From: an uncultured Acidobacteriota bacterium
GTDB lineage: Bacteria > Acidobacteriota > Thermoanaerobaculia > Gp7-AA8
NCBI GenBank assembly: GCA_946887105.1
Contig: CAMPKJ010000002.1
Coordinates: forward strand, 27,219 to 91,218
DNA length: 64,000 nucleotides
Direction of reading: 5' to 3'
The translations under genes and the position numbers were made by a program. The notes under the pieces are model-generated. The model did not search any database. It had not been told where the DNA came from and saw only the letters and a list, made by a program, of their open reading frames with translations. Shown one piece after another: positions 6,838 to 15,044 of this stretch (its first letter is position 1; each line of letters opens with the position of its first letter).

Positions 6838-7626
6838 TTGGTCAATATTCTTTACATCGGCGACGTGGTCGGACAGCCCGGCCGCCGCGCGCTGCACCAG
6901 AAACTGGAGACGGTCATCGACCGCGAGCGTGTCGATTTCACGATCGTGAACATCGAAAACGCCGCGGGCGGTTTCGGCGTGACCGAGGCGATCATGGAGG
7001 AGCTCTCGGAGCTCCCGATCAACGCGTATACCTCCGGCAATCACATCTGGGACAAGAAGGATTTCGTCGACAACTACGAGCACTATCCGCACGTGGTGCG
7101 GCCGGCGAACTATCCGGCCGGGAATCCCGGCAAGGGCAAAGTGGTGCGGCAGACCGCGGGCGGCGTGAACGTGGCGGTGATGCAGTTCATGGGGAATGTA
7201 TTCATGCCGCCGATCGACAATCCGTTCTACTGCGCCGATCGGGAGCTGGCCGAGCTCGGTGACGCCGCGAAGGTGATCATCGTCGACATTCACGGCGAGG
7301 CGACGTCGGAGAAGCAGGCGTTCGGGCGCTATCTCGACGGACGGGTGTCCGGCGTATTCGGCACGCACACGCACGTGCCGACCGCGGACGAGCGCATTCT
7401 GCCGAACGGCACCGCGTATCTGACGGACCTGGGCATGACCGGCGCGTACGATTCCGTGATCGGCTTCCGTCCCGACGAAGCGCTGCACCGCTTTCTGATG
7501 AACACTCCGAAGAAGCTCGAAGTGGCCAAGCGCGACATTCGCCTGTCCGGCGTGCTCGTCGAAGTAGACGAGAACACGGGCCGCGCCACGCGCGTCGCCC
7601 GCATCCACGAACATCTGGGGGAGTAG
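6838..7626 (+). CDS. ymdB: YmdB-family metallophosphoesterase (TIGR00282)
   Basis: This 262-aa calcineurin-like phosphoesterase has the conserved metal-binding blocks YIGDVVGQPG (near residue 6), IVNIENAAGG (about 40), TSGNHIWDKK (about 65), VDIHGEATSEK (about 150) and GTHTHVPTAD (about 180). YmdB of Bacillus is a 2',3'-cyclic nucleotide phosphodiesterase that influences RNase Y activity and biofilm decisions. The gene directly follows rny here, as in many genomes, which supports a shared role in RNA turnover. The start is TTG at 6838, preceded by GAAGGA contributed by a dispersed repeat. An ATG-initiated form is not available in frame nearby. Confidence 0.88.
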   Translation: MVNILYIGDVVGQPGRRALHQKLETVIDRERVDFTIVNIENAAGGFGVTEAIMEELSELPINAYTSGNHIWDKKDFVDNYEHYPHVVRPANYPAGNPGKGKVVRQTAGGVNVAVMQFMGNVFMPPIDNPFYCADRELAELGDAAKVIIVDIHGEATSEKQAFGRYLDGRVSGVFGTHTHVPTADERILPNGTAYLTDLGMTGAYDSVIGFRPDEALHRFLMNTPKKLEVAKRDIRLSGVLVEVDENTGRATRVARIHEHLGE

Positions 7627-7630
7627 CGGA

Positions 7631-7721
7631 ATTGAAAATTGAAAATTGAAAATTGATCGCACCACGGCACTCCCGACGCGCTACTCCGATTTTCAATTTT
7701 CAATTTTTCATTTTCAATTTC
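7631..7721. repeat. AT-rich inverted repeat, family C (ATTGAAAATTG units)
   Basis: Three tandem TTGAAAA units (7631-7656) face an inverted set of TTTTCAA units (7689-7721) across a GC-rich loop. They form a large AT-rich hairpin in an otherwise GC-rich region. It lies between the ymdB stop and the next start codon. Confidence 0.85.
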
Positions 7722-7730
7722 GCCTTCACC

Positions 7731-8342
7731 ATGCGTCTCTCGATCATCGCCCTCGGCCACGTTCATGCCGAGGATCTGGCGCCGCTCACGACGCGCTTCA
7801 CGCACATCGAACAGCTCGTGCTCGATATCGCTCCGCGCGATCGACTGTCGCGGCATCGCGCGGAGCTCAATCGCGCCATCGATGCGGCCACGGCGGACTG
7901 GCTGCTGATCGTACGCGAGCGGGAAACGATCGACGACGCGCTGGCGATGGAGATCGCACACGCGGTGTCGGATGCGAAGGCGCGCGGGTTTCGGTTCCGG
8001 GCGGTGCCGTATTACGCGGGCAAACCGCTCCGCCTCGAAGAAGGCAGCGGCGAAGTGCGGCTCTTCCATCGCCGCCATTACATGCGCCACGCGAACAAAG
8101 GCGAGTGGGAAGAGATCACGGTGCAGGGGAGCGTGGTGCGCCTCGGCAATGCGTTCCGGTCGGTGACATTTGCATCCGAGGATGAACACCGCGCGCATCT
8201 GGCCGCGAAGGGGACGCCGCGCTCGGCGTTGCGCCGCGCGCTGACGTTCGTGCGCTACGTCATCGGCACGCGCGTGCGCGATGCGAACACGCTGCGCTAT
8301 CTGTGGAACGAAGCGGCGTACGACGTCAGGTCCGCGCCGTAG
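7731..8342 (+). CDS. Hypothetical protein, possibly a small GT2-like (WaaE/KdtX-type) glycosyltransferase
   Basis: This 203-aa cytoplasmic protein has no signal peptide. The N-terminus (MRLSIIALGHVHAEDLAPL) and the strand-acid pattern ADWLLIVRERETIDDALAMEI around residues 55-75 resemble the start of a GT-A fold in which WVLxxDADE is typical. VRLFHRRHYMRHANKGEWEE around 105-125 resembles the FRRxxxxxxxxVHE part of KdtX/WaaE-type transferases. The true acidic DxD motif is missing (RERE instead), so activity is doubtful. The ATG at 7731 is chosen because upstream codons in this frame lie in the AT-rich repeat (FNFQFFIFNF). Its end overlaps by 17 bp the convergent small membrane protein gene. Confidence 0.5.
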   Translation: MRLSIIALGHVHAEDLAPLTTRFTHIEQLVLDIAPRDRLSRHRAELNRAIDAATADWLLIVRERETIDDALAMEIAHAVSDAKARGFRFRAVPYYAGKPLRLEEGSGEVRLFHRRHYMRHANKGEWEEITVQGSVVRLGNAFRSVTFASEDEHRAHLAAKGTPRSALRRALTFVRYVIGTRVRDANTLRYLWNEAAYDVRSAP

Positions 8343-8598
8343 CGCGTTGCACTGCTGGCGTGTGCCACGGATTGCGGCCGCGCGATCCAAGATTGTTCCG
8401 CGCGCCCACGGCAATACAGACTCCGCACACAGACGATACGAGCAATGCGAGCTGGAACAAGCGGTCGATCATTCCCTCCGCGTCCCACACCTCGCGGGAG
8501 TACCACACCAGGAGAACGACCGCGCTGATGGCGTAGATGGAACCGAGAATGGCGAGGAACAGGTTCCATCGCCGCGAACGCACAGGCAATCGCATCAT
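8326..8598 (-). CDS. Small two-helix membrane protein of unknown function
   Basis: The 90 residues contain two predicted membrane helices, LFLAILGSIYAISAVVLLVWY (about 13-33) and LFQLALLVSSVCGVCIAVGA (about 47-67), with an Arg-rich N-terminus and a basic C-terminal tail, so both ends are probably cytoplasmic. I recognise no family. A strong GAGGGGGG ribosome binding site lies 8 nt upstream of the ATG at 8598. A second ATG follows immediately at 8595, and a TTG at 8604 is possible. The ribosome binding site lies in the loop of a 9-bp hairpin whose stem includes the start codon. Its 3' end overlaps the neighbouring convergent gene. Confidence 0.6.
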   Translation of the reverse strand: MMRLPVRSRRWNLFLAILGSIYAISAVVLLVWYSREVWDAEGMIDRLFQLALLVSSVCGVCIAVGARNNLGSRGRNPWHTPAVQRATART

Positions 8599-8629
8599 CT
8601 GCAAAACCCCCCTCGTTGGATTTGCAGAT
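8597..8629 (-). promoter_or_regulatory. Hairpin at the translation start of the small membrane protein
   Basis: On the minus strand ATCTGCAAA (8629-8621) pairs perfectly with TTTGCAGAT (8605-8597). The 15-nt loop contains the GAGGGGGG ribosome binding site and the stem reaches into the ATG. This could control translation. Confidence 0.5.
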
Positions 8630-8649
8630 TCTAGCAGGCTTGCCGCCCG

Positions 8650-9390
8650 TCAGTCAGAAATGATGTCACCCAGTAAGTTATTGCCCAGCCCGCCAAGGCC
8701 GCGCGACTCGCCGCGACTTCCACCCGCGGCCGCGGTGATGCGATTGGCGAAACGACTGAACGGAAGCGTTTGCAGTACGACATGCCCCGGACCTGTGAGC
8801 GCCGCAAAGAACAATCCTTCTCCGCCGAACAATGCGTTCTTGAACCCCCCGACGTACTGGATGTCATAACGGACCGTATCGGCCATGGAGACGATGCAGC
8901 CGGTGTCGACGCGCATCTGCTCGCCCGGCCCGAGATCGAACTCCAGCACGTTTCCGCCGGCATGGAGAAAGACCAGTCCGTGCCCGGTCAGCTTCTGCAG
9001 GATGAATCCTTCGCCGCCGAACAGGCCCGCGCCGAAACGCTTGGTGAATGCGATGGAGAGATCGATGTTGCCGATGCCGCAGAGGAAGGCGTTGCGCTCG
9101 GCCAGAACGGTATTTCCGCGCAGCTCCAGCGGAAAGATCTTTCCGGCGATCGGATTGGCGAGCGCCATTTTCCCCTCGGCGACGTTCGAGCGGAAGACGC
9201 TCATGAACATCGACTCGCCGGCCAGGAACTTGCGCATCAGTCCCTTCATCACGCCGCCCTGCATCTTGGCCTGCAGCTCGACGCCGTTGGCCATGTACAG
9301 CATCGATCCGGCTTCGGCGAATACTTCCTCGCCCTGCTTCAGCGTGATCTGCAATGCCTGCATCACGTCGCCTACGATTCGATACTCCAT
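8650..9390 (-). CDS. AIM24/TIGR00266 family protein
   Basis: This 246-aa soluble protein has the AIM24 beta-roll pattern: EYRIVGDVMQALQITLKQGEEVFAE at the start, the repeated GxxxFGGEGF/L blocks (AGLFGGEGFILQKLTG about 125-140 and ALFGGEGLFFAALTGPG about 195-212) and a Gly-rich C-terminus. These are the signature of the family formerly called TIGR00266. The biochemical role is not established; yeast AIM24 is a mitochondrial inner-membrane organisation factor. The ATG at 9390 is chosen because GGAAGGAACC and GGAGGAAGG lie just upstream. The longer frame lacks a ribosome binding site and would overlap the divergent neighbour. Confidence 0.85.
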   Translation of the reverse strand: MEYRIVGDVMQALQITLKQGEEVFAEAGSMLYMANGVELQAKMQGGVMKGLMRKFLAGESMFMSVFRSNVAEGKMALANPIAGKIFPLELRGNTVLAERNAFLCGIGNIDLSIAFTKRFGAGLFGGEGFILQKLTGHGLVFLHAGGNVLEFDLGPGEQMRVDTGCIVSMADTVRYDIQYVGGFKNALFGGEGLFFAALTGPGHVVLQTLPFSRFANRITAAAGGSRGESRGLGGLGNNLLGDIISD

Positions 9391-9419
9391 GGTTCCTTCC
9401 TCCGGCGCGCGATTGTATC

Positions 9420-10289
9420 GTGCGTGTTCTCTTGAGATACGTCGTCCCGCAACCACAAGTTCTTCTCGACGCGCTGGCGGCGATGTATCCGGAATCGAGC
9501 CGGACCACGCTGCGCCAGATGCTGCAGACCGCGCGCGTGCGCGTGAACGGCGAGATCGAGAAGAACGCGCGGCGCGAGCTGGAGGAAGACGATACGGTCG
9601 ACGTCGCCGACAAGGCCGTGCACCGCAATCTGCCCGAGGGACTGGCCATTCTCCACGAAGACAACGACGTGATCGTGGTGTTGAAGGCGAACGGCCTGTT
9701 GACCGTCGCGACGGAGCGCGAACGCGAGACGACGGCGCAGGCGTACCTCAATGTCTATCTCGGACAGAAGCGAGGGGAGGAGCGGATCCAGGTCGTGCAC
9801 CGCCTCGATCGCGAAACGTCAGGCGTGCTGGTGTTCGCGAAGAACGCCTACGCGCGCGAGCAATTGAAGGAGCAGTTCGCCGCGCACACCGTCGATCGCG
9901 TGTACATCGCACTCGTCGAAGGCGTGATGGATCCGGAGGAGGGAACGTTCCGCTCGTACCTGCGCGAGATGCGCGATTTGAAGATGGTGAGCGTCGACCT
10001 TCATCCCGATGCAAAGTACGCCGTCACGCACTACCGCACCATCGAGACGAACGGCCGATACTCGATGCTCGAGGTGACGCTGGAGACCGGCCGCAAAAAC
10101 CAGATCCGCGCGCATCTCTCGGAGGCCGGACATCCGGTCCTCGGCGACCGGATGTATGGCAGCGAAGTGAACCCGATCGGCCGCCTCGGCCTGCACGCAA
10201 AGCTGCTCGGCTTCGATCACCCGGTGACGCGCAAACACTTGGTGTTCACGGCACCGGTGCCGAAGGCGTTCCGCTCGATCCTCAGGTGA
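9420..10289 (+). CDS. RluA-family pseudouridine synthase
   Basis: This 289-aa enzyme has an N-terminal S4 RNA-binding domain (residues about 10-60, [19 protein letters not shown]) and the RluA catalytic domain with [17 protein letters not shown] (about 122-138), which contains the catalytic Asp of the HRLDxxTSG motif. [10 protein letters not shown] and [11 protein letters not shown] follow. It converts specific uridines in rRNA or tRNA to pseudouridine; which one (RluA, C or D type) I cannot tell. The start could be GTG at 9420 or TTG at 9432. TATCGT at 9416-9421 would make the TTG leaderless. It is divergent from AIM24 with only 29 bp between starts, and its stop overlaps the convergent glpX by 8 bp. 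Confidence 0.88.
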   Translation: MRVLLRYVVPQPQVLLDALAAMYPESSRTTLRQMLQTARVRVNGEIEKNARRELEEDDTVDVADKAVHRNLPEGLAILHEDNDVIVVLKANGLLTVATERERETTAQAYLNVYLGQKRGEERIQVVHRLDRETSGVLVFAKNAYAREQLKEQFAAHTVDRVYIALVEGVMDPEEGTFRSYLREMRDLKMVSVDLHPDAKYAVTHYRTIETNGRYSMLEVTLETGRKNQIRAHLSEAGHPVLGDRMYGSEVNPIGRLGLHAKLLGFDHPVTRKHLVFTAPVPKAFRSILR

Positions 10290-11265
10290 AGCTCACCGCG
10301 AGCTTGCTGCCCTCTTCGCGATAGATCGTATCGACGAAGCGGATCACGTTCGACTTCAGCGACATGAACAGCGAGGACACGCGGACCCCGCCGCCGAAGA
10401 AGCGGACACCGCGCAGCAGGTCGCCGTCGGTCACGCCGCTGGCGCTGAAGATGATGTCGTTGCCGGCGGCGAGCTCCATGGTGTCGTAGACCTTTTCGTC
10501 GTCCTTGAAGCCCATCGACCGCAGCCGCGCTTCCTGCCATTTCTCGAGCGGCTTGAGGCGGCCCTGCATGCGGCCGCCGAGGCAGCGCATCGCGGCGGCG
10601 GTGAGCACGCCTTCGGGAGCGCCACCGACGCCCATGGCCGCGTGCACGCCCGTGCCGCGAACCGCGGCGGCGATGCCGGCGGAGAGGTCGCCGTCGGTGA
10701 TCAGCTTGATGCGCGCGCCCGCGTCGCGGATCTGCGCGATCAGATCGTGATGGCGTTCGCGATCGAGCACGATGATCGTGAGCTCGTTCACGTCGCGCTG
10801 GAACGCCTGGGCCATCGCATTCAGGTTGTCGGCGACCGAGGCGTTCAGGCTGACCGCGTCCGCGGCGGTCGGGCCGACCACGATCTTGTCCATGTAGATG
10901 TCGGGCGCGTTGAGCAGTCCGCCTTTTTCGGAGGCGGCGATCACGGCGATGGAGTTCGCGGATCCGGTCGCGCAGAGGTTCGTTCCTTCCAGCGGATCGA
11001 CCGCGATGTCGACCTCGGGGAAGATCTCCGCCTCGGCCCAGCCGCGGCCCAGCGGCTCGCCGACGTAGAGCATCGGCGCCTCGTCGCGCTCGCCCTCGCC
11101 GATGACGACGCTGCCACGCATCTTCAGCTTGTTCAGCTCTTCGCGCATGGCTTCGACCGCGACCTGATCGGAATACTTCCGCTTGCCGTACCCCATGGTG
11201 CGCGCAGCGGCGATGGCCGCCTTTTCAGACGCCCGCAGAAACCCGATTTCCAGACTCGATTCCAT
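10282..11265 (-). CDS. glpX: Fructose-1,6-bisphosphatase class II
   Basis: This 327-aa protein carries GlpX signatures: [22 protein letters not shown] at the N-terminus, [18 protein letters not shown] (about 55-72), [16 protein letters not shown] (about 85-100) with the metal-binding acids, and [17 protein letters not shown] (about 200-216). It hydrolyses fructose-1,6-bisphosphate to fructose-6-phosphate in gluconeogenesis. The length is normal. The ATG at 11265 has GGAG 4 nt upstream. The frame could extend further but only into the promoter region of the divergent beta-helix gene. Confidence 0.93.
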   Translation of the reverse strand: MESSLEIGFLRASEKAAIAAARTMGYGKRKYSDQVAVEAMREELNKLKMRGSVVIGEGERDEAPMLYVGEPLGRGWAEAEIFPEVDIAVDPLEGTNLCATGSANSIAVIAASEKGGLLNAPDIYMDKIVVGPTAADAVSLNASVADNLNAMAQAFQRDVNELTIIVLDRERHHDLIAQIRDAGARIKLITDGDLSAGIAAAVRGTGVHAAMGVGGAPEGVLTAAAMRCLGGRMQGRLKPLEKWQEARLRSMGFKDDEKVYDTMELAAGNDIIFSASGVTDGDLLRGVRFFGGGVRVSSLFMSLKSNVIRFVDTIYREEGSKLAVSFT

Positions 11266-11318
11266 GTCGCTCCGTTCTCTCCGGCAAATTCGCGCGCACA
11301 CTCTAGCAGAACGCGCGT

Positions 11319-11347
11319 TTGCACGACCGATGGCTCTGCCGTATGGT
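11319..11347 (+). promoter_or_regulatory. Promoter of the first beta-helix gene (leaderless)
   Basis: TTGCAC (11319-11324), a 17-nt spacer and TATGGT (11342-11347) form a good sigma-70-like promoter. The ATG is 6 nt past the -10 box, so transcription would start at or within the start codon. Confidence 0.6.
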
Positions 11348-11353
11348 GCTGCT

Positions 11354-13369
11354 ATGAATAACCTTTGCCGTGCGGCCATCGCGCTCGCGGTCATTCTCGC
11401 CTCCCTTCCCGCGTTTGCGCAGCCGGCCGATTTCGCGATTTCCATCGAGGGCACGCGCGAGGTTTCCGAGCCCGCCGATCGCATCGGCGTCGGACAGATC
11501 GTGTATTACCTCGTGCAATGGACCGGTGCGGGAGAGGTCGATCGCACCAGCATCGGCGTCGAAGTCGATGTGCCGGGCGTCGTGACGCACCTCTACGAAG
11601 GACCGGCAGTGTCCTGCACGGCGGCGGATGGCCCGGTGCGCTGCACGGTTTCCGAGCACTTCGAGCCCGGCGGCTATTTTCATTTCGGAGTGCGCGTCGC
11701 CGGACCGGGCGTGTACACGACCACCGCGCGCCTCGTTCATCACGGCGCGCCCGATGCGTACGCTGCGAACGACGTGGCGACGCACACATTCGAAGCGGTC
11801 GCGCTTCCGGCGTTGCAGCTCACGTCCGGCATCTTCCTGCAACAGATCGAGCCCGGCGCGAGCGGAACGTTTTCGGTGTACGCGCAGAACCGCGCGGCCA
11901 CGCCGGCGACGAACGCGACGTTGACGGTGAAGCTGCCCGCGGGTGGCACGTTCGTCGCCGCCGCGTCTCCGTTTCCGGATCAGGTCTGTACGACCACGAG
12001 CGACTTCGTCACCTGCACGGCGCCTTCACTCGTACAGAACCAGTACCTGGCGACGGAGGTGACGTTCATCGCACCGGCGCGGATGGATGGCGCGGACTTG
12101 GTCATCGAGATGGCGGTGACGTTGGCGGAACAGGATCTCGAGCCCGAGGACAACCAGCTCCTCGGCACGATCACGATGGTCCGGCAACTCGTCGTCGACA
12201 ACGTGAACGACGAGGGAAGCGGATCGCTCCGCCAGGCCATTCATGACGTGAACGCGCTCTGCGCGGTGAAGAAACCGTGCGCGATCCTGTTCCGGATTCC
12301 GGCGCCGGTGCCGGAGAACGGCTGGTTCACCATCCAGCCGCGCACGCCGCTGCCGCTGATCCGCGCGTCGCTGAAGATCGACGGCAGGACGCAGACGCTC
12401 TTCACCGGCGACACGAATCCCGACGGTCCGGAGATCGAGATCAACGGCGCGTTCGTGCACGAGCTGCCGGGTATTCGCGTGCGGCCGAACTGCGACGTGC
12501 AGATCCGCAATCTGGCAGTGAACGGCTTTCCCGGCTTTGGCATCGAGGCGCTGCGACACGACTCCGATGTTTGTCTCGGCTCGAACATCGAGATCGTGGA
12601 GAACTATCTCGGCACCGATCCGCGCGGCCGGGTCGCGAAACCGAATGGCCGCGGCCTGGGCGTCTTCGGCTCGTCCTCGACCATCGCCGGAAACCTGATC
12701 AGCGGCAACCGGCGCTCCGGCATCTACGTGAACGGCGGGTTCACCGAGATCCTGCAGAACCGGATCGGCGTCGCCGTGGATGGATCGCCGCTCGGCAACA
12801 GCGCGGGCATCTTCCTCGACGTCAACGGAGCGGACGTCACCGAAAACGTGATCGCGCACAACGACGGCATGGCCATCGCGCGCACGCGACGCGGAGAGAT
12901 CCTGATCATCAAGAACTCGATGTTCGGCAATCTGCAGCAGGGGATCGACGTCGACATCGATGGCCCGAGCGCGCAACGCAGCGATGACACCGACGTGCCG
13001 AACGCGCCGGTGCTGTTCAGCGCCACGTTCGATCCGGTGCGCAACGTCACCATCGTGCGCGGACGCATCGACAGCAATCACGTCGCCCACACGAATTTCA
13101 TCGAGGTCTACGCGAGCTCCGCCCTGAGCCGGTGGGGCACGCCGCAGGCCGAACAGCTGGCCGGCGCCGGCCAGCTCTTGTCCGCCCACATGGATTTCGA
13201 GATCGTGGTGCCGGGCGACCTGCGCGGAAAGTGGATCACCGCGACCTACAACGCCGTGCGCTTCGACGGATTCGTCCGCCCCGATCCGCGAGGCATCGTT
13301 TCGCAGACGCACCGGCAATCGCATCCCGGAGATACATCGGAACTCAGCAACGCCTTGCCCGTCCAATGA
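11354..13369 (+). CDS. Secreted right-handed beta-helix protein, paralogue 1 of 3
   Basis: This 671-aa protein has a signal peptide ([23 protein letters not shown]). Residues about 30-295 are two Ig-like/DUF11-like beta-sandwich repeats ([32 protein letters not shown] marks the end). The remainder is a parallel beta-helix with [55 protein letters not shown] and [10 protein letters not shown]. Such proteins are usually extracellular and may bind or cleave polysaccharide or act as adhesins. No catalytic residues are evident. It begins a tandem family of three with the same domain order. Its stop overlaps the next start as ATGA, so genes 1 and 2 are translationally coupled. Confidence 0.82.
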   Translation: MNNLCRAAIALAVILASLPAFAQPADFAISIEGTREVSEPADRIGVGQIVYYLVQWTGAGEVDRTSIGVEVDVPGVVTHLYEGPAVSCTAADGPVRCTVSEHFEPGGYFHFGVRVAGPGVYTTTARLVHHGAPDAYAANDVATHTFEAVALPALQLTSGIFLQQIEPGASGTFSVYAQNRAATPATNATLTVKLPAGGTFVAAASPFPDQVCTTTSDFVTCTAPSLVQNQYLATEVTFIAPARMDGADLVIEMAVTLAEQDLEPEDNQLLGTITMVRQLVVDNVNDEGSGSLRQAIHDVNALCAVKKPCAILFRIPAPVPENGWFTIQPRTPLPLIRASLKIDGRTQTLFTGDTNPDGPEIEINGAFVHELPGIRVRPNCDVQIRNLAVNGFPGFGIEALRHDSDVCLGSNIEIVENYLGTDPRGRVAKPNGRGLGVFGSSSTIAGNLISGNRRSGIYVNGGFTEILQNRIGVAVDGSPLGNSAGIFLDVNGADVTENVIAHNDGMAIARTRRGEILIIKNSMFGNLQQGIDVDIDGPSAQRSDDTDVPNAPVLFSATFDPVRNVTIVRGRIDSNHVAHTNFIEVYASSALSRWGTPQAEQLAGAGQLLSAHMDFEIVVPGDLRGKWITATYNAVRFDGFVRPDPRGIVSQTHRQSHPGDTSELSNALPVQ

Positions 13370-15015
13370 CATATCCCATGACAAAGCCCATGACGAACCT
13401 CATCCCCAGACTCCTCTTCACACTGATCGCAGCCTTCGCAGTTCCGCTCTTCGCGCAGCCGGCGCTCGTGCTCTCGCCGGAGTTCGCACTACCACCACTC
13501 GAGCCGGGCCAGTCCGGCAAGTTTTCCGTGTCCGTGCAGAACAGCGCCGCCACCGCGGCCACGGATGTCCAGCTCACGGTCACGCTGCCGGCCGGCGGCA
13601 CGCTCGTCAGCGGCACGCCGATCGATGGCCAGGCGAGTTGCGCCGTCGTGAATGGCGCGCTGACGTGTACGGAAGCCTCGCTCGCGCAGAACGAATCGTT
13701 GAAGGTCGAGGTGGCGTTCCTCGCGCCGCAACGCACCGATGGCGAGAACATGCACTTCGAGCTCGCCCTGCACTCGGCGGAGACGGACGTCATCCGCACG
13801 TCGCATCAGACCGTGATGTTCCGCTATTCGTTCGTGACCAGCGTCGCGGACGATGGCCCCGGATCGCTGCGCCAGGCCATCCACGAAGTCAACGGCTGTC
13901 CGGGCTACAAGCCGTGCGCGATCGTGTTCAACATTCCGGCGCCCGTGCCCGCCCAGGGCTGGTTCACGATCCTGCCCACCAGGCCGCTGCCCGAGATCAC
14001 CGGCGCCACGCTGAGGATCGACGGCCGCAAACAGACGCTCTTTACCGGCGACACGAATCCCGACGGTCCGGAGATCGAGATCAGCGGCGCGCTCCTGCGC
14101 GAGCAGTCGGGACTGCGCGTGCAGCCGAACTGTCTGGCGGAGATCCGCAACCTGGCGGTGAATCATTTCCCGGGGTACGGCATCCTGATCCGCCGCGATC
14201 CGGCGGTGATGAACGATCATTGCGTCCCCGGCGCTTCGGCGGACCGCGCGCTCATCTTCGAGAACTATCTCGGCACCGATCCGCGCGGGCGAATCGCCAG
14301 GCCGAACAACCGTGGGCTGGGCGTGTTCGCGTATGACGCCGCGGTGGCCGATAACCTCATCAGCGGCAATCGCCGCGCCGGCATCTTCATCGAGCAGGGC
14401 GTCTATCAGGACATCCGCCGCAACCGCATCGGAGTGGCCGCGGATGGATCGGCGCTGGGCAACGGCGCCGGCATCTTCGTGAACCTGGCCGAGGCGTTGA
14501 CGTCGGTGCGCGGCGCGGATATCACCGGGAACGTCATCGCATACAACGACGGCATGGCCATCGCGCGCACGCGCCGCAGCGACGTGTTCGTCTCGAAGAA
14601 CTCCATCTTCGACAATCTGCAGCAGGGCATCGATGTCGACCTCGACGGGCCGTCGGCGCAGCGCGATCAGGACGTGGACGTGCCGAACGCTCCGGTGCTG
14701 TTCGGCGCGACGTACGATCCGGTGCAGAACGCGACCATCGTGCGCGGACGAATCGACAGCGACACCGTTGCACAGTCGCGCGCTATCGAGGTGTACGCGA
14801 GCGCGCGTCTGAGCGTGTGGTCGACACCGCAGGCCGAACAGTCGGTGATGATCGCCCCGATTGCGAGCGGGAGTCAGGATCTCGAGCTCGTCGTGCCCGG
14901 CGACCTTCGCGGCAAGTGGATCACCGCCACGTACAACGTCGTCAGCGCGACGACCGGCAACCCGCGCGATCCGCGGGACAGCTCGGAACTGAGCAACGCG
15001 ATCGTGGCGCGGTAG
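13366..15015 (+). CDS. Secreted right-handed beta-helix protein, paralogue 2 of 3
   Basis: This 549-aa protein resembles its upstream neighbour but lacks the first N-terminal beta-sandwich. After the signal peptide (PRLLFTLIAAFAVPLFAQ) it goes straight to the ALVLSPEFALPPLEPGQSG domain, then the same [55 protein letters not shown] and [11 protein letters not shown] blocks. The start is ambiguous because three ATG codons occur in a tandem 12-nt repeat (13366, 13378, 13390; peptide [11 protein letters not shown]). The first overlaps the upstream stop and is preferred for coupling, while the third gives the most ordinary signal peptide. Function is presumably that of the paralogues, extracellular and without an obvious catalytic site. 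Confidence 0.8.
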   Translation: MTYPMTKPMTNLIPRLLFTLIAAFAVPLFAQPALVLSPEFALPPLEPGQSGKFSVSVQNSAATAATDVQLTVTLPAGGTLVSGTPIDGQASCAVVNGALTCTEASLAQNESLKVEVAFLAPQRTDGENMHFELALHSAETDVIRTSHQTVMFRYSFVTSVADDGPGSLRQAIHEVNGCPGYKPCAIVFNIPAPVPAQGWFTILPTRPLPEITGATLRIDGRKQTLFTGDTNPDGPEIEISGALLREQSGLRVQPNCLAEIRNLAVNHFPGYGILIRRDPAVMNDHCVPGASADRALIFENYLGTDPRGRIARPNNRGLGVFAYDAAVADNLISGNRRAGIFIEQGVYQDIRRNRIGVAADGSALGNGAGIFVNLAEALTSVRGADITGNVIAYNDGMAIARTRRSDVFVSKNSIFDNLQQGIDVDLDGPSAQRDQDVDVPNAPVLFGATYDPVQNATIVRGRIDSDTVAQSRAIEVYASARLSVWSTPQAEQSVMIAPIASGSQDLELVVPGDLRGKWITATYNVVSATTGNPRDPRDSSELSNAIVAR

Positions 15016-15032
15016 GCCGTTCCGGGAACTCG

Positions 15033-15038
15033 TATACT
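15033..15038 (+). promoter_or_regulatory. -10 box of the third beta-helix gene (leaderless)
   Basis: TATACT ends 6 nt before the ATG at 15045 in the 29-bp gap after paralogue 2. No ribosome binding site is present, so a leaderless mRNA is likely. Confidence 0.5.
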
Positions 15039-15044
15039 GATGAT

